A DNA stretch of 45,693 nt from Prorocentrum cordatum (lineage: Eukaryota > Sar > Dinophyceae > Prorocentrales > Prorocentraceae), in NCBI GenBank assembly GCA_963575745.1, contig CAUYUJ010017915.1:215971-261663 (forward strand), written 5' to 3'. Position numbers and translations under genes: made by a program. Each line of letters opens with the position of its first letter. The first letter of the stretch is position 1. Shown here one piece after another: positions 11,500 to 21,073 of this stretch. The notes below the pieces were generated by a model. That model was not told the origin of the DNA. It did not search any database and saw nothing but the letters and a program-made list of their open reading frames with translations.

Positions 11500-11826
11500 G
11501 CCGCCTATGCCGAATCACGATGTCGCGACGACCGCTGCTGAGCGACTCCAAGACGGACGCGACGGCGGTGGCGGTGCTTCTCAGGGCCGACATGGGAGCC
11601 AGGCAGGATCTATTATACATTCGCCAGCCTGGATGTCGGGGGCGCTGCGCAGGCCGAAGCGATGCACCTTCGCTGGGCCCAGAAGCTGGCAACCAACGAG
11701 TTCGCTGACGAGTCGGCGGTCACGTGCGTCGCCTGCCATTCGTATCGCGATCATTCTAGTCAGTCCACCGCGCGCGCAGTCAGTGGGCCGTCGCGACGCG
11801 TTGCCCCGAAAGCGCTGCCGGTCTAA
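11500..11826 (+). pseudogene. Coding-like fragment of unknown function
   Basis: Two plus-strand frames have strong G/C third-position bias and protein-like content. One reads KTDATAVAVLLRADMGARQD up to about 11625. The next, one base out of frame, reads AEAMHLRWAQKLATNEFADE and then VTCVACHSYRDH. Together they look like one reading frame with a single frameshift near 11625. No family is recognised. The minus strand is also open here, so the strand is not certain. Confidence 0.25.
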
Positions 11827-12095
11827 TCTATTGATTTACTGGGACAACAATAATGTGCGCTGTGTGTATCCGTCACGGGGCGTTTGATGACCGTGCCAGG
11901 CTCTGCCAGTGTTGGTAAGGTGCCGACGCCTGTGGCCGCGGGTGCTGCTCTGCTCCGCGCTCGCCGGCCGTGCCCGAGAGGGCGGGCGCCGGTCTTCTGA
12001 GTGGGCCACCCGCGAGGTCGCTTTGACGCGCGCCTGGGGCCCGCTCGGGTCTTCTGAAGCGGCCCGCCGCTGCGTGCCAGGATGCCTTCGGACAT

Positions 12096-12185
12096 CTGGC
12101 GCGCCACAGGGGCCGCGGGCAAATAAATGCTTCCTCCAGCAGTGGAGGTGGCATTGATTGGCAATGCCTTACGGCCGGTGCCGCC
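12096..12185. repeat. Hairpin element, copy 1
   Basis: GGCGCGCCACAGGGG, then CGCGGGCAAATAAATGC, is shared with the copy at 13116. It is followed by an imperfect inverted repeat (CCTCCAGCAGTGGAGG core at about 12133-12148). Shared sequence plus a shared fold suggests a small dispersed element. Confidence 0.6.
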
Positions 12186-12264
12186 GACCGCAGACGACGA
12201 TCCCCACGATGGAAAAGGCACTCGGGAAGGTCGACATCATACGTTCCCAAGACTGTTCGAGAGG

Positions 12265-12500
12265 CTACACGAGGCCCCCAAGAGGTGCCCAAGAACCTCC
12301 ACTCCACGAAGATCGGGGTGTCTGAGGAGCCCTTTGGGTTCCTCCTGGGGCTTCCTGGCGGTTCCTTTGGGGCACCTGTGGGCCGGGGGCCCCTGGGGGG
12401 CCTCTTGGGCCCTGGGACGCCCCAGAAGGGATGGTATTCTGACCGGGGACTACCCCCAGGACCCCCCCCTGGGCCCCCCCCAGCGGGGAAGGGATCAAAG
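12265..12500. repeat. Degenerate CCTTTGGG / CTCCTGGGG minisatellite
   Basis: Short related blocks (CCTTTGGGTTCCTCCTGGGG, TTTGGGGCACC, CCTCTTGGGCCC) recur without fixed phase. They resemble the GGCCGTCTTGGGGCC-type repeats at 26.8, 28.9 and 34.3 kb. The Pro/Gly-rich frames it creates are not genes. Confidence 0.45.
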
Positions 12501-12683
12501 GGAAGGGACTTTCCTTCGACTCAATTTCGACGTTGCTTGATTTCGTTTGGGCCGTTCCGCTTCGGCTGGTGCGCTTAAGGAGGAGGGCCCAGGGAAAAGG
12601 GGGGGCAGCGACGGCGACGACAGTGGCGACGACGACGAGTCACAACGTCAAACGAAGCAAACGAGGCACACGCCAGCAGGGTT

Positions 12684-12732
12684 GGCGGATTTGCCCGCGA
12701 TTGCGGCGGTGGCGCAATCACCGGCGTGGGTG
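12684..12732. repeat. Hairpin element, right-half fragment
   Basis: The end of this segment, GCGCAATCACCGGCGTGGGTG, matches the right side of the complete copy (CCGCAATCACCGGTGTGAGTG at 13198), without the left half or the hairpin. Confidence 0.45.
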
Positions 12733-12756
12733 TAAAGGCCGATGCGTAGCTGTGGG

Positions 12757-13065
12757 ATCGATGGATGGTAAGATCGATAGATCGAAAAATCGACGGATTG
12801 TGCGACCGACCAGTCGTGAGATCCAGTGCATAATGAGATCGATTGTGGCATCGGTCGTGACGTCGACTGTGATGTTGGTTCGTAGACTGTGGGATCGAGG
12901 GATATCGAGGCCGATAGATAGCGAATTCGATGGGCAGCCAAGTCGTTCCATAGTAAAATCGCAAGTGAGATCGTTGATGGCATCGATTGTTGGATCGATT
13001 GACCGCGAGGTCAGTAAATCGTGACATCGAGTATGAGGTGGGAGGTGGGACCGATTGACTGTGAG
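12757..13065. repeat. Degenerate GATCGAT-rich tandem repeat
   Basis: About 300 bp of short decayed units around GTGAGATCGATT, including TGGGATCGATGG, AGATCGATTGTGGCATCG and TTGGATCGATTG. The array lies between a half copy and a full copy of the hairpin element. Confidence 0.7.
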
Positions 13066-13104
13066 ACTGCGCCACAGGGGTCGCTCGCCGCTGTGCGAAA
13101 CTGC

Positions 13105-13220
13105 ATTGGGCCATTTGGCGCGCCACAGGGGTCGCGGGCAAATAAATGCCACATCCAGTCTTGTAGGTGGCATTTGTTTGCCTAAAACTGCGGCGGTGCC
13201 GCAATCACCGGTGTGAGTGC
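13105..13220. repeat. Hairpin element, copy 2
   Basis: It shares GGCGCGCCACAGGGG and CGCGGGCAAATAAATGC with copy 1. Positions 13137-13182 form a hairpin: GGCAAATAAATGCCAC pairs with GTGGCATTTGTTTGCC with one mismatch in 16. An RNA or DNA foldback is possible; no function is known. Confidence 0.65.
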
Positions 13221-13560
13221 GTCATCCAGGGTGCGTGGTTCTGTTGCCCAGGCTCAGCCGCCCAAAGTTGTGTGATGCACTGCTACTGTTGCGCGCTGCC
13301 CGTTTGCGATGCCTGCTCATGACCAGCGTCCTCGCCATGCGTCGCCACCACCACACGCATTGTCACCAGCATCGCCGCCAATCATCGCCATCACGCAGAG
13401 TCGCCAGCGTCGTCATCACGCATCGTCGCCAGCTCGTCGCCACCAGCATCGTCACAATCACAGTGGCTGCAGCTGTCCTCAGTTGCCCCCGTCCGCCCCC
13501 CACAACCTCTTCGTCGCCTGAAGGGTGGTCGTATAGGTAAGTGCTTCCAGAAATACGTCA

Positions 13561-13717
13561 GGAGGGAAAAATTACACAGACACAATTAATCCTCGATTCC
13601 CCAGAACATGTGGGAAACTGTTGGAAGTGGGGGGGAAGACGAAAACCCAGAAAGTATGGGAAACTGTGGGGAATCCTGCTCTTCGTGTGTGTATTTACTC
13701 GTGTGTCCCAGGGCCCC
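13561..13717 (-). repeat. Dispersed repeat family G, copy 1
   Basis: Read on the minus strand, this segment matches 24856-25001: GGGGCCC, a run of ACACAC/AAATA motifs, GTCTTCCCCCCCACTTCC, and GATTAATTGTGTCTGTGT. The two copies are inverted relative to each other. No terminal repeats or target duplications were found. Confidence 0.65.
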
Positions 13718-13920
13718 TCCAAGACGACCCTGCCGGCTGGGCAGGCGAGCCCTGCCGGTGACTGGGCCGCCGGCGCGCCGACGCTGAGCGAGGCGCTGGA
13801 CGAGGAGCTCGACCGCCTCTCGAGAGGCCCCGCCGCCCTCGCCTTCGGGCCGGCGGGGACGAGCTGCGGGGTGCCGGTGGAGCGCCTGGGCTTCCCACCC
13901 GGAAGGAAGGGGGGGCGAGG

Positions 13921-14154
13921 GTCAAGCAGTGGCGAGGCGTCCTGGCTCGCCTACAGGGCTACCAAGCAGTGTTCTCAGAACCTTGCGTGGTTTCCACGGC
14001 ATGTTCTTAGAACATTTCTAGCGGAGTCTGCCTTCTTTGATCGCATCGGGCTCATGTTCTAAGAACATGGTTTTTGCTAATAGAACATTTTTGGGTTCTA
14101 CAAACATTTCGTGGTAGGACTAAAGGAATGCCGGGACGGTCGGTCCCTGCTCAA
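13921..14154 (+). repeat. Gene-tail repeat family A, copy 1
   Basis: Homologous to 20282-20508 and, in its second half, to 40167-40345. It begins with a coding-like stretch (VKQWRGVLARLQGYQ) and continues as non-coding sequence with several TGTTCTTAGAACA-like palindromes, ending in CTGCTCAA. The simplest reading is a duplicated 3' gene end: last codons plus 3' UTR. In this copy the homology starts abruptly at GTCAAGCAG. Confidence 0.7.
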
Positions 14155-14456
14155 GAGGGGTTGGAGGTGGTCCCCCTGCCCTCTGCACAACCCAGCAGCC
14201 CAAACGGAACAGGGTCCGCTTCGATCCGCCCGATCTCCGATTCGGCGTCGGTTCCGGCCTACCCGACCCGATTCGAGGCCGACATCCCAGCGACCCGATG
14301 CGGCCCGATGCCTGCAGGGTGCTGTTGTGCATCTTGGCGCCACCGATCCGATCCGATTGGCGCTTCTGTGCCGCTGCCGTCCGATGCGGCCGCTCCGGTT
14401 CGATCGATGCCGTGCCGATGCATCGATTCGATCCGATTCGCCGATCTCCCGATTTG

Positions 14457-14607
14457 AGAAGGAGGAGGAGAAGGAGGGGGAGGGGGAGCGGGAGGAGGAG
14501 GAGGAGGAGGAGGAGGAGGAGGAGGAGGGAGAGGAGGGGGAGGAGGGAGAGGAGGGAGAGGAGGGAGGAGGAGGAGGAGGAGGAGGAGGCGGAGGAGGAG
14601 GAGGAGG
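14457..14607. repeat. (GGA)n microsatellite abutting spliced leader
   Basis: About 150 bp of GGA-rich repeat. It ends exactly where the spliced leader at 14608 begins and forms the 5' flank of the plus-strand LINE. Confidence 0.95.
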
Positions 14608-14629
14608 TCCGTAGCCATTTTGGCTCAAG
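14608..14629 (+). other. Dinoflagellate spliced leader (DinoSL), retroposed copy
   Basis: Perfect match to the 22-nt DinoSL, beginning TCCGTAGCC and ending GGCTCAAG around its ATTTT core. In SL RNA genes this exon is followed by GT; here it is followed by CC, so this is a leader carried by a reverse-transcribed mRNA. It sits 156 nt upstream of LINE ORF1. Confidence 0.93.
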
Positions 14630-14785
14630 CCGTTGCCCGAAGCCGCCCTTTGTCGTGTCGTCTGAAAGGGCGTACTCGGTGAGGGCCCAAGTTGCCCAGC
14701 AGCAGGGCAGGCGCCCCCTGCCTGGTCGGAGACCAGGTGCAGTCATTCTTCTCTAAGACCCTCGTCATTTTGTCGGCGGGCCGCC

Positions 14786-15808
14786 ATGTCCCATGAAGCT
14801 GGCGCGAGAGTCAAGCGCGAGCTTGCATCGTCGGCATCTGCGGGTTCTGGCAAAGGTGCTCGTGGCGAGCATCGTGGTGTGCATCCTTGCAAAGCCCCAC
14901 GTTCTGATGGGGATGGAGGCTTGTCGCTCGAGAGCCTGCACAACAACGTTGACACGACCCGCAACGAGCTGCTCGAGGCCATCAACAAGATTGAGGCCCA
15001 GGCTGGACAGATGGCCCAGGCCTCCGCTGCTCTCTCAGCTACCGTCCGCACCACATACGACCAGCTGTCCAAGCGGGTGGAGGTGCGAATGGCTCAGATC
15101 GAACAGAAGCTGGGAGAACACGACAGTAAGATTCAGAAACTCGAAGAGCAAGTGCAGCACCTCCTCCAAGTACTCGGAGAAGTGCGTGCTGACAAACTCA
15201 CCGCCAAGATTCGTGACACGACCTTCGACCGCGACATTGACACGATGATCATCCTCATTCGCTCGAAGGGATTCTTGGCACGCCAGAGTATGCTCAATGG
15301 TATACAAAGCTGGCTGGACAGATGTAGCCTGGATATTGCAGACTATGAGATTAGTGGTGATCCTGTTTCTCGGCGTTTTACTCTACAGATATATGGCAAC
15401 ACTTCTTATGTATCAAGGAAGGTGGCGCAGGCCCTTGGCGCGTTGCGCAAGTCTGACGGCACGTGGGATCGTTTCAAAGCTATGGACGCAAACAATGTTG
15501 AGTCCGAATTTTACATCTCGGGGGACAAGAACCCCGCGACCATCAAGCGTGAGCTTGGCCTCAAAGTTGTCCGCCGAGAGTTGGCCGTCCTGGCCCCGCA
15601 GCTCAAATTCTTCTCGGACAAAGAGTCGGGCGAGATCTCGTCTGGCTGGGAGCCTCTTATCAAGCTTGTTCCTCATCCTGGTGACTCTCATCCAACCTTC
15701 TCTTTCTGTGCCGCCAACCTCCAGGCCCTGGGGCTCAACAAAGATGAGCTCGCTGCGCGCCTCGACGCTTTCTTTCCCAAGCAAGCTGATACGGAGTGGA
15801 GTCTTTAA
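14786..15808 (+). CDS. LINE ORF1 protein (coiled-coil, intact)
   Basis: An open frame of 340 codons starts at an ATG in a strong context (GCCGCCATGTCC). Residues about 45-135 form heptad-like, Glu/Lys-rich sequence (RMAQIEQKLGEHDSKIQKLE), a likely trimer or dimer coiled coil. The following region (SRRFTLQIYGN, then DGTWDRFKAM and AVLAPQLKFFSD) looks globular, in the place where L1-like ORF1 proteins bind RNA. In known LINEs this protein packages element RNA. The stop is TAA at 15806-15808 and ORF2 continues in the +1 frame. No defect is seen, unlike ORF2. The RNA-binding assignment is by position, not by a motif I can prove. Confidence 0.8.
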   Translation: MSHEAGARVKRELASSASAGSGKGARGEHRGVHPCKAPRSDGDGGLSLESLHNNVDTTRNELLEAINKIEAQAGQMAQASAALSATVRTTYDQLSKRVEVRMAQIEQKLGEHDSKIQKLEEQVQHLLQVLGEVRADKLTAKIRDTTFDRDIDTMIILIRSKGFLARQSMLNGIQSWLDRCSLDIADYEISGDPVSRRFTLQIYGNTSYVSRKVAQALGALRKSDGTWDRFKAMDANNVESEFYISGDKNPATIKRELGLKVVRRELAVLAPQLKFFSDKESGEISSGWEPLIKLVPHPGDSHPTFSFCAANLQALGLNKDELAARLDAFFPKQADTEWSL

Positions 15809-15809
15809 C
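15803..15809 (+). promoter_or_regulatory. Possible programmed +1 frameshift site between ORF1 and ORF2
   Basis: ORF1 ends CTT TAA C. A +1 slip on CTT would read AAC GCT ATT and enter the ORF2 frame at once. CUU followed by a stop and C is the layout of the bacterial prfB +1 site. No ATG for ORF2 is visible nearby. Frameshifting here is inference; a random mutation or another initiation route is possible. Confidence 0.3.
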
Positions 15810-18800
15810 GCTATTCTCTCGGCCTGGAGAGGCCCTGTGAACTCTGACTGGCCATTGCAGTTCTTGTCCTGGAATACCCGCGCGTTGTTTCATCACAAGA
15901 CAGCGAGACGTTCGCTCAAGCTGTCGTACCTCAGGAAGTATTTACGCGCAGGCAGTATTTGTGCATTGCAGGAATGCCACGGGACGAGGGCCGAGTTAGA
16001 CGACTTCCTGTTTCACTCCCACATCCCCTTCATCGGCTCCTCCTCCTTCATCCGCGGCCACGACGCCGGCGGTGTCGTGACTCTTGTCCCCTCTTTCTCC
16101 CACCTAGGTGAGCGTGCTCCGCATATATATATATATATATATATATTCGGAGGTGGTGGTGGAGGGCCGCGCTCTTCTCACGCGCGCCAATTTCAGCGAA
16201 CACACATGGATCGCACACTATAACACTCATGACCATAATTTGTCGGCGGAGGGGAGGAGGAGTCTCTTTCGAAGCATCAACCTTCACCGACGCGAGGCTG
16301 CTGAAAGCCCGATGTCACGGCTGGTGGTCTTGGTAGGTGATTGCAACATTGGAGCTGAGCCACCTAGACACGTCCTGGATCACCCTGGGGAGCGGCTTGC
16401 TGGGTCTCAGGATTGGGCTTCTCAAAGTGGTTGGCCCTGGCAGCGTCTTTTCAGAGAACTCCTGGAACTCCAAGTCCCCGACCCCACGCACTTTAACAAC
16501 TCCCAGCGCATCCTCGCGTGCATCGATCGTGTATTCCTGTCTTTCCCTGGGTGGATTATGATGAATCAACTTTATGTGTCTGGACAGTGTCTAGAGATGG
16601 CGGAGGTCTTGGACGCGAAGGAAGTGTCCGACCACGCTCCGATCTCTGTGCAGTTGTCCAGGGGCCTCCCTCGTCCGCAAGAATCTTTTTCTTTCCCTAA
16701 AGCTGTCTGTGAACATCCGGCATCTCTGGCTCTCCTGGAAAGAATTTGGAAGCTTTCTGAAGAGGCTCCACTGACCCCACCCCTCCTCCTCGACTTCCAC
16801 ATGCGGATGGTCAGGGAGGCCGCTAGGCATGTCAGGAACTTACTTACAAGGCGTCATCCTGGTGAGCTCTTTGCCCGCCACATTGTTCTCAAGAGCATCG
16901 CCGGGGCAGTATGGCGCCAGGATGCTGAATTAGCTGCCCGCGTCATCGGCTCGCACCCCCTCGGAGACAAGTATCTGACGCTCGACCCTTTCTCGAATGC
17001 TGCGCCCCTGAAGACCCCCATCATGTATGTCATCGATTCACAGAAGACCCGCGTAGCTGTTGCCAGTGAGGAAGAAGGCGAAATCCGGAGGCACCTGGAA
17101 ACTGCCCCGCAAGAGACCCGTAAAAGCAAACTCAGACGTCGTCTCCGAGGTGTGGTTGCTCGAGCCAGGCTGCGGTCGCCCTTCGACCGACGCATGTTTC
17201 TCGCTGCTGTTCGGCACGCTGATGGGGTCAGCACGTCGCCGTCCGAAAAGCTATCACACCTTGCGCAGTGCTGGGGTGAGGTCTTCCGTGCTCGTCATAT
17301 TGATCCCCAGCAGGCTGATGTTTATCTTGATTTTCATGCTCCTGAATATGCCCCCCTGGCGGACCTTCCCCCTCCTGCGGAACGGGGCATCCTGAGGGCC
17401 CTGAAGGTTGCCATCAACAGTGCTCCTGGGCCTGATGGGGTTCCTTATGCGGGCTGGCCTTTTCCATCCATTTGGGTCTCAGATGTTGTTCATGTCCTTG
17501 TGGCGGCTTCTATCGGGACAGCGGCTTCTCCCTGTGTTCAACGATGTTAGAGAGGCGTTTGTTCCCAAGGGAACTGAGGAGGGGGACTCCGAGGGCTCCA
17601 TCACGAGGGGCGCGGGCTCCACGAGACCTCTTGGGCTGAAGAACACCTCCAACAAGATCCTCACCTCTGTTGTGATCCACGGCCTCGCGAAGGTCACCAG
17701 TAAGTTCATCCACTTTGCGCAGCGTGGGTTCATTCCTGGGCAGAAGTTCGGGGTCAAAATCCTCGAATTGGATGCTCAGGCGCGCATTGTTTCTTCCCGT
17801 CCTTCGCCATTGCTCAAACTGCCAGCTCTTGCTACGTATGACTACGGCCAGGCCTTCCCGTCGATCTCCCAGGAATGGGTCTTCATGGTGCTTCGCCGGC
17901 TGGGGCCCCCTGTTCCTTGGCTCGGTTTTTTGGAGGCGGTCCATGAGAACATTCGCTGCTATGGAGCTGCAGGACACATTCGTCTTTTCCTATACTACAT
18001 CACTAGTGGTGCACTTCAAGGATGTCCCGCATCTGGTGCGATATATGCGATATCGTCTCATCATGTTCTTCGTCACCTCTATCGTTTGGTAGGGCAATCC
18101 TCCCGGCATGAGAGTTTGGCAAGAGCATGTGCTGATGATGTGGGTGGTGTGGTTCATGATATATCTGTTTTGAGGCACTTCAAAACTGTCTTCGACGCCA
18201 GCTCTGAGATTGCGGGCCTCGTGATCAAAGTGAAGAAATGTCGCATCGTGCCGCTGGCTGGCGCATGGGACGCACAACTTCGCGACCGCTACTCTGAATG
18301 GCTGGAGACGAACCTTCCCGAGTGGAAGGACTTCCAGATAGTGGATTCGGCACTGTACTTGGGCATTGTTCTGGGACCTGCTGCTGGAGATCGCCGTTGG
18401 CATGCCCCTGTTCTGAAATGGACAAGGCGTAGCAAAGTGACCTGCGCCGCTGCTGCTCCTGCTGCTGTCTCTACATACCTATACAGTAAACGTTGCCTGT
18501 CTGTGCTTTCATATGCGTCCCAATTCCTCCCTCTTCCGCTGGGCCCTCCCTGTCTTCCGTCTCCCACTCTCCGCGTTGAACATGCCACTTTCTCTTATTT
18601 GTATAATGTCCCATTCTGCTGCCTATGAAGAGCAGTGTGGTTCGAGCTAAGTGACTGGGGTGGCCCCCAGCTTGGATCCGTGCAAGCACTATGCGCTGCC
18701 ACTCTGATGAGAGCAGCGCTCGTGACTTTTCCCGAATGGCGCGTGCTTTACAGTAGACTCGATGCGAATAAAGTGAATCTCGCTTTGTTCGATACGGCCC

Positions 18801-19563
18801 ATGGGCTGTGGAACCCTGGCTTCTGGGACGGGGGCCCTCTTGTGGTCCATCTTAGTGTCGCCGCTGCTGGATTTGAATCGAATAAGCTCCTGGCGAACGC
18901 TGGGCGTGCGGGTCTTAGAGTGGCCATGGATCTTCTCGCTCCCGCTCGCGCTGCTGCTGCCGATGCTCTCCCCCGCCCCAAGATCAAGATCCAAGGCCAA
19001 GTGATGGCTGCCATGCGACAGATTATGTACCCACCCTCGCTGGCCCAGCAATTTTCAGCTCGGCTAATTAATGAGCACCTGGCCCGAGCATCGTGATGCG
19101 TTTCGCCGTATCGACTGGACAAGCTACGCTCAGCTCATGCGCGCGGTTCCACCCCACACAGCGAGTGCTGCGTGGAAAACCCTCGCAGGCGGCTGGACCA
19201 CTAGCTCCAGGATGAATGAGGGTGAATATCGTCTGTGTATTCTCGGCTGCGGCGGCCGAGATTGTTTCAAGCACTATTTCAGCGAATGCAGTCGATTCTA
19301 TCTTGCCTGGTCCGCCACTATCGCTTGTGGTCTTCCTGCCTGTCCCATCTCTCGTCTCGGTGTCTTTGCGGATCCGCCTCGCCCTCGTGTCCTCGATCTC
19401 CCGTCCGCTGCCTTCATCATTCACAGTCTGGCCAGAGCTGCTTTCTCTCTGCACGGCACTCCCGGCGCCGCTAAATTCAGGAGCTCGTGCCTCAGGCACG
19501 AGCCACACTGCGGCGCGCCCGCGAGGTCGGTGGATGAGGGACTCGAGCGCTCGGCTACGTGTC
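15807..19563 (+). pseudogene. LINE ORF2 (endonuclease, RT, Cys/His knuckle), frameshifted
   Basis: Endonuclease motifs in order: FLSWNTRAL (~15865), CALQECHG (~15963), VVLVGDCNIGAE (~16327), ACIDRVFLS (~16516), SDHAPISV (~16627). RT motifs: APGPDGVPYAG (~17420), RPLGLKNTSNKI (~17623), YDYGQAFPSIS with Asp at 17840 (motif A), SGALQGCPASG (18004, motif B), CADDVGG with Asp pair 18134-18139 (motif C). The knuckle CILGCGGRDCFKHYFSEC lies near 19236. Breaks: a frame change across a TA repeat at 16124-16146, one near 17450, an in-frame TGA at 18626-18628, and one near 19090. There is no ATG at the start; ORF2 follows ORF1 in the +1 frame. All RT catalytic residues survive, which suggests recent inactivation. 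Confidence 0.88.
16124..16146. repeat. (TA)n microsatellite inside ORF2 endonuclease
   Basis: Eleven or so TA units sit inside the endonuclease domain. The domain reads in one frame before it (SFSHLGERAPH) and another after it (SEVVVEGRALL), so slippage at this repeat is the likely cause of the frameshift. Confidence 0.9.
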
Positions 19564-20002
19564 AGGAGGAGGAGGAGGAGGAGGAGGAGGAGGAGGACGA
19601 GGACGAGGACGAGGACGAGGGAGGAGGGGGGAGGGAGGAGGGAGGAGGGGAGGAGGGAGGAGGAGGGAGGAGGGAGGAGGGAGGAGGGAGGAGGGGGGAA
19701 GGAGGAGGGAGGAGGGAGGAGGGAGGAGGGAGGAGGAGGGGAGGAGGGAGGAGGGAGGGAGGAGGGAGGAGGGAGGAGGAGGGAGGAGGAGAGGGGAGGA
19801 GGAGGAGGAGGAGGAGGAGGAGGAGAGGCGGAGGAGGAGAGGAGGAGGAGGAGGAGGAGGAGGAGAGAGAGGAGGAGGAGAGGAGGATGGGGGGGGGGAA
19901 AAAAGAGGAGGAGGAGGAGGAGGAGGAGGAGGAGGAGGAGGAGGAGGAGGAGGAGGAGGAGGCGGAGGAGGAGGAGGAGGAAAAGGAGGAGGAGGAGGAG
20001 CT
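19564..20002. repeat. (GGA)n microsatellite, about 440 bp
   Basis: Long GGA array with GGGAGGAGGGAGG variants and a GAC block. It forms the 3' flank of the plus-strand LINE. Poly-Glu, poly-Arg and poly-Pro frames across it are artefacts. Confidence 0.95.
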
Positions 20003-20191
20003 GACTGGTCATGCTTGGGTGGCAGGGGCAGGCGGCGGGAGGGCGGGGGAGGGGGATGGAAGGCCGTGCGGGGCCGAGGCGGCGCGCGGGAGCGGGCGCG
20101 CCGGGAGCCAGTGGCCCCAGATGCCCTCAGAGCATGTGATGAGTTCTCGTTGTCGTCGTCGTTGTTGTGCGGCCAGCGCCGCGGAGAAATT

Positions 20192-20338
20192 ATGATGTTC
20201 AACAAATGGCAGGGCCCAGTCCAGTCCGTCGGGAAGGTCGCCGAAAAAATGGCCGGTTTCCAAATGCTGGGGGATTCTGAAGTCAAGCAATGGCGAGGCG
20301 TCCTGGCTCGCCTACAGGGCTACCAAACAATGTTATAA
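20192..20338 (+). CDS. Short ORF, likely C-terminal end of an unknown gene
   Basis: A 48-codon frame starts at ATGATG and ends TAA, reading FNKWQGPVQSVGKVAEKMAG and then VKQWRGVLARLQGYQ. The same C-terminal codons and the following 3' sequence recur at 13921. The open frame also extends upstream towards the GGA array, so it may be the last exon or a retrocopied tail of a longer gene. No protein family is recognised. Conservation of the coding part between two copies favours a real gene end. Confidence 0.4.
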   Translation: MMFNKWQGPVQSVGKVAEKMAGFQMLGDSEVKQWRGVLARLQGYQTML

Positions 20339-20508
20339 GAACCGGTTGAGGTTTCCACGAAGTGTTCTTAGAATATTTCTGGCTGGGGCAGTCTTGGCTT
20401 AACACATCGGGTTTATAGAACATTGTTTTGTTCTTAGAACACTTTTGGGTTCTACGATTTTTTTGTGGTAGGCCAATTGGAATACTGGGATGGTCGGTCG
20501 CTGCTCAA
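20282..20508 (+). repeat. Gene-tail repeat family A, copy 2
   Basis: Matches copy 1 from GTCAAGCAA to GCTGCTCAA. It includes the last codons of the short ORF, a stop, and about 170 bp of 3' sequence with TGTTCTTAGAA-type palindromes (20360 and 20431) and TTTTGGGTTCTACGA. Confidence 0.7.
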
Positions 20509-20746
20509 TCTTGTCTGCTGCAGGAAAAGCGAGCAGCCAGGTTCCCCAAGCGCTGTCTGCACTTTGGGGTCCTTCCTTGCCTTACTGGCATGCTGTTCGC
20601 CACGAGAGAATACACACAGACACCCTCCGAGGGAATTTTCCCTGGGCCTTCTGGGGAGGGTGACGGTAAGTCACTCCTGTGAGCCACATTTTTTCTGCAC
20701 CGTCGGCTTCCATCAAGGTACATGCAACGTTCGTCGGAGGATGGTT

Positions 20747-20785
<39 letters not shown>

Positions 20786-21001
20786 ACTCGTGACGTACAT
20801 TGGATGGGTCCGTCGAGGTTTCGCCGCGTCGTCGCCCGTTGTAACCTCGTTGCCGCCTCGATTTCCGCCCACTTTGGGGGGGCGGGGACGTCCGTCGATG
20901 TCTCGCCGCGTCGCCGTGCCGCTGACTTGGACGGGCACGGCGAGGTCTCACCGTGTCGTCGATCGTTGCCGGCTCTTTGCCGCCTCGATGCCTCCTCCGC
21001 C
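20509..21001. other. Unassigned DNA with TA microsatellite and short tandem units
   Basis: A (TA)n array lies at 20748-20781. From about 20810 a decayed unit recurs: GTCGAGGTTTCGCCGCGTCG, then GTCGATGTCTCGCCGCGTCG, then GGCGAGGTCTCACCGTGTCG, with GCCGCCTCGAT after the first and third. No gene is recognised. Confidence 0.5.
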
Positions 21002-21073
21002 TCCTTCCTCCTGCTCCTCCTCCTCCTCCTCCTCCACCTCCTCCTCCTCCTCCTCCTCCTCCTCCTCCTCCTC
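21002..21073. repeat. (CTC)n microsatellite
   Basis: About 70 bp of CTC/CCT trinucleotides. Confidence 0.95.

Larger units (their letters stand above)
14608..19563 (+). mobile_element. LINE retrotransposon with spliced-leader 5' end (L1-like layout)
   Basis: The element begins with a perfect DinoSL, has a 156-nt 5' UTR, an intact coiled-coil ORF1, and an ORF2 with APE-type endonuclease, RT and a C-terminal Cys/His knuckle. It ends at a GGA array starting about 19564. GGA arrays on both sides hide any target-site duplication. The layout is L1-like; clade is inference. ORF2 holds about three frameshifts and one nonsense codon, so this copy is dead but full length. Confidence 0.85.

Noticed and set aside
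14608-14629. Spliced leader RNA gene
   Set aside because: The leader exon would be followed by GT and an SL RNA intron; here CC follows, and a LINE 5' UTR begins.
19559-20286. Large poly-Glu, poly-Gly and poly-Pro frames
   Set aside because: They are the frames of a GGA array. Only the last 48 codons (20192-20338) look protein-like and are listed separately.
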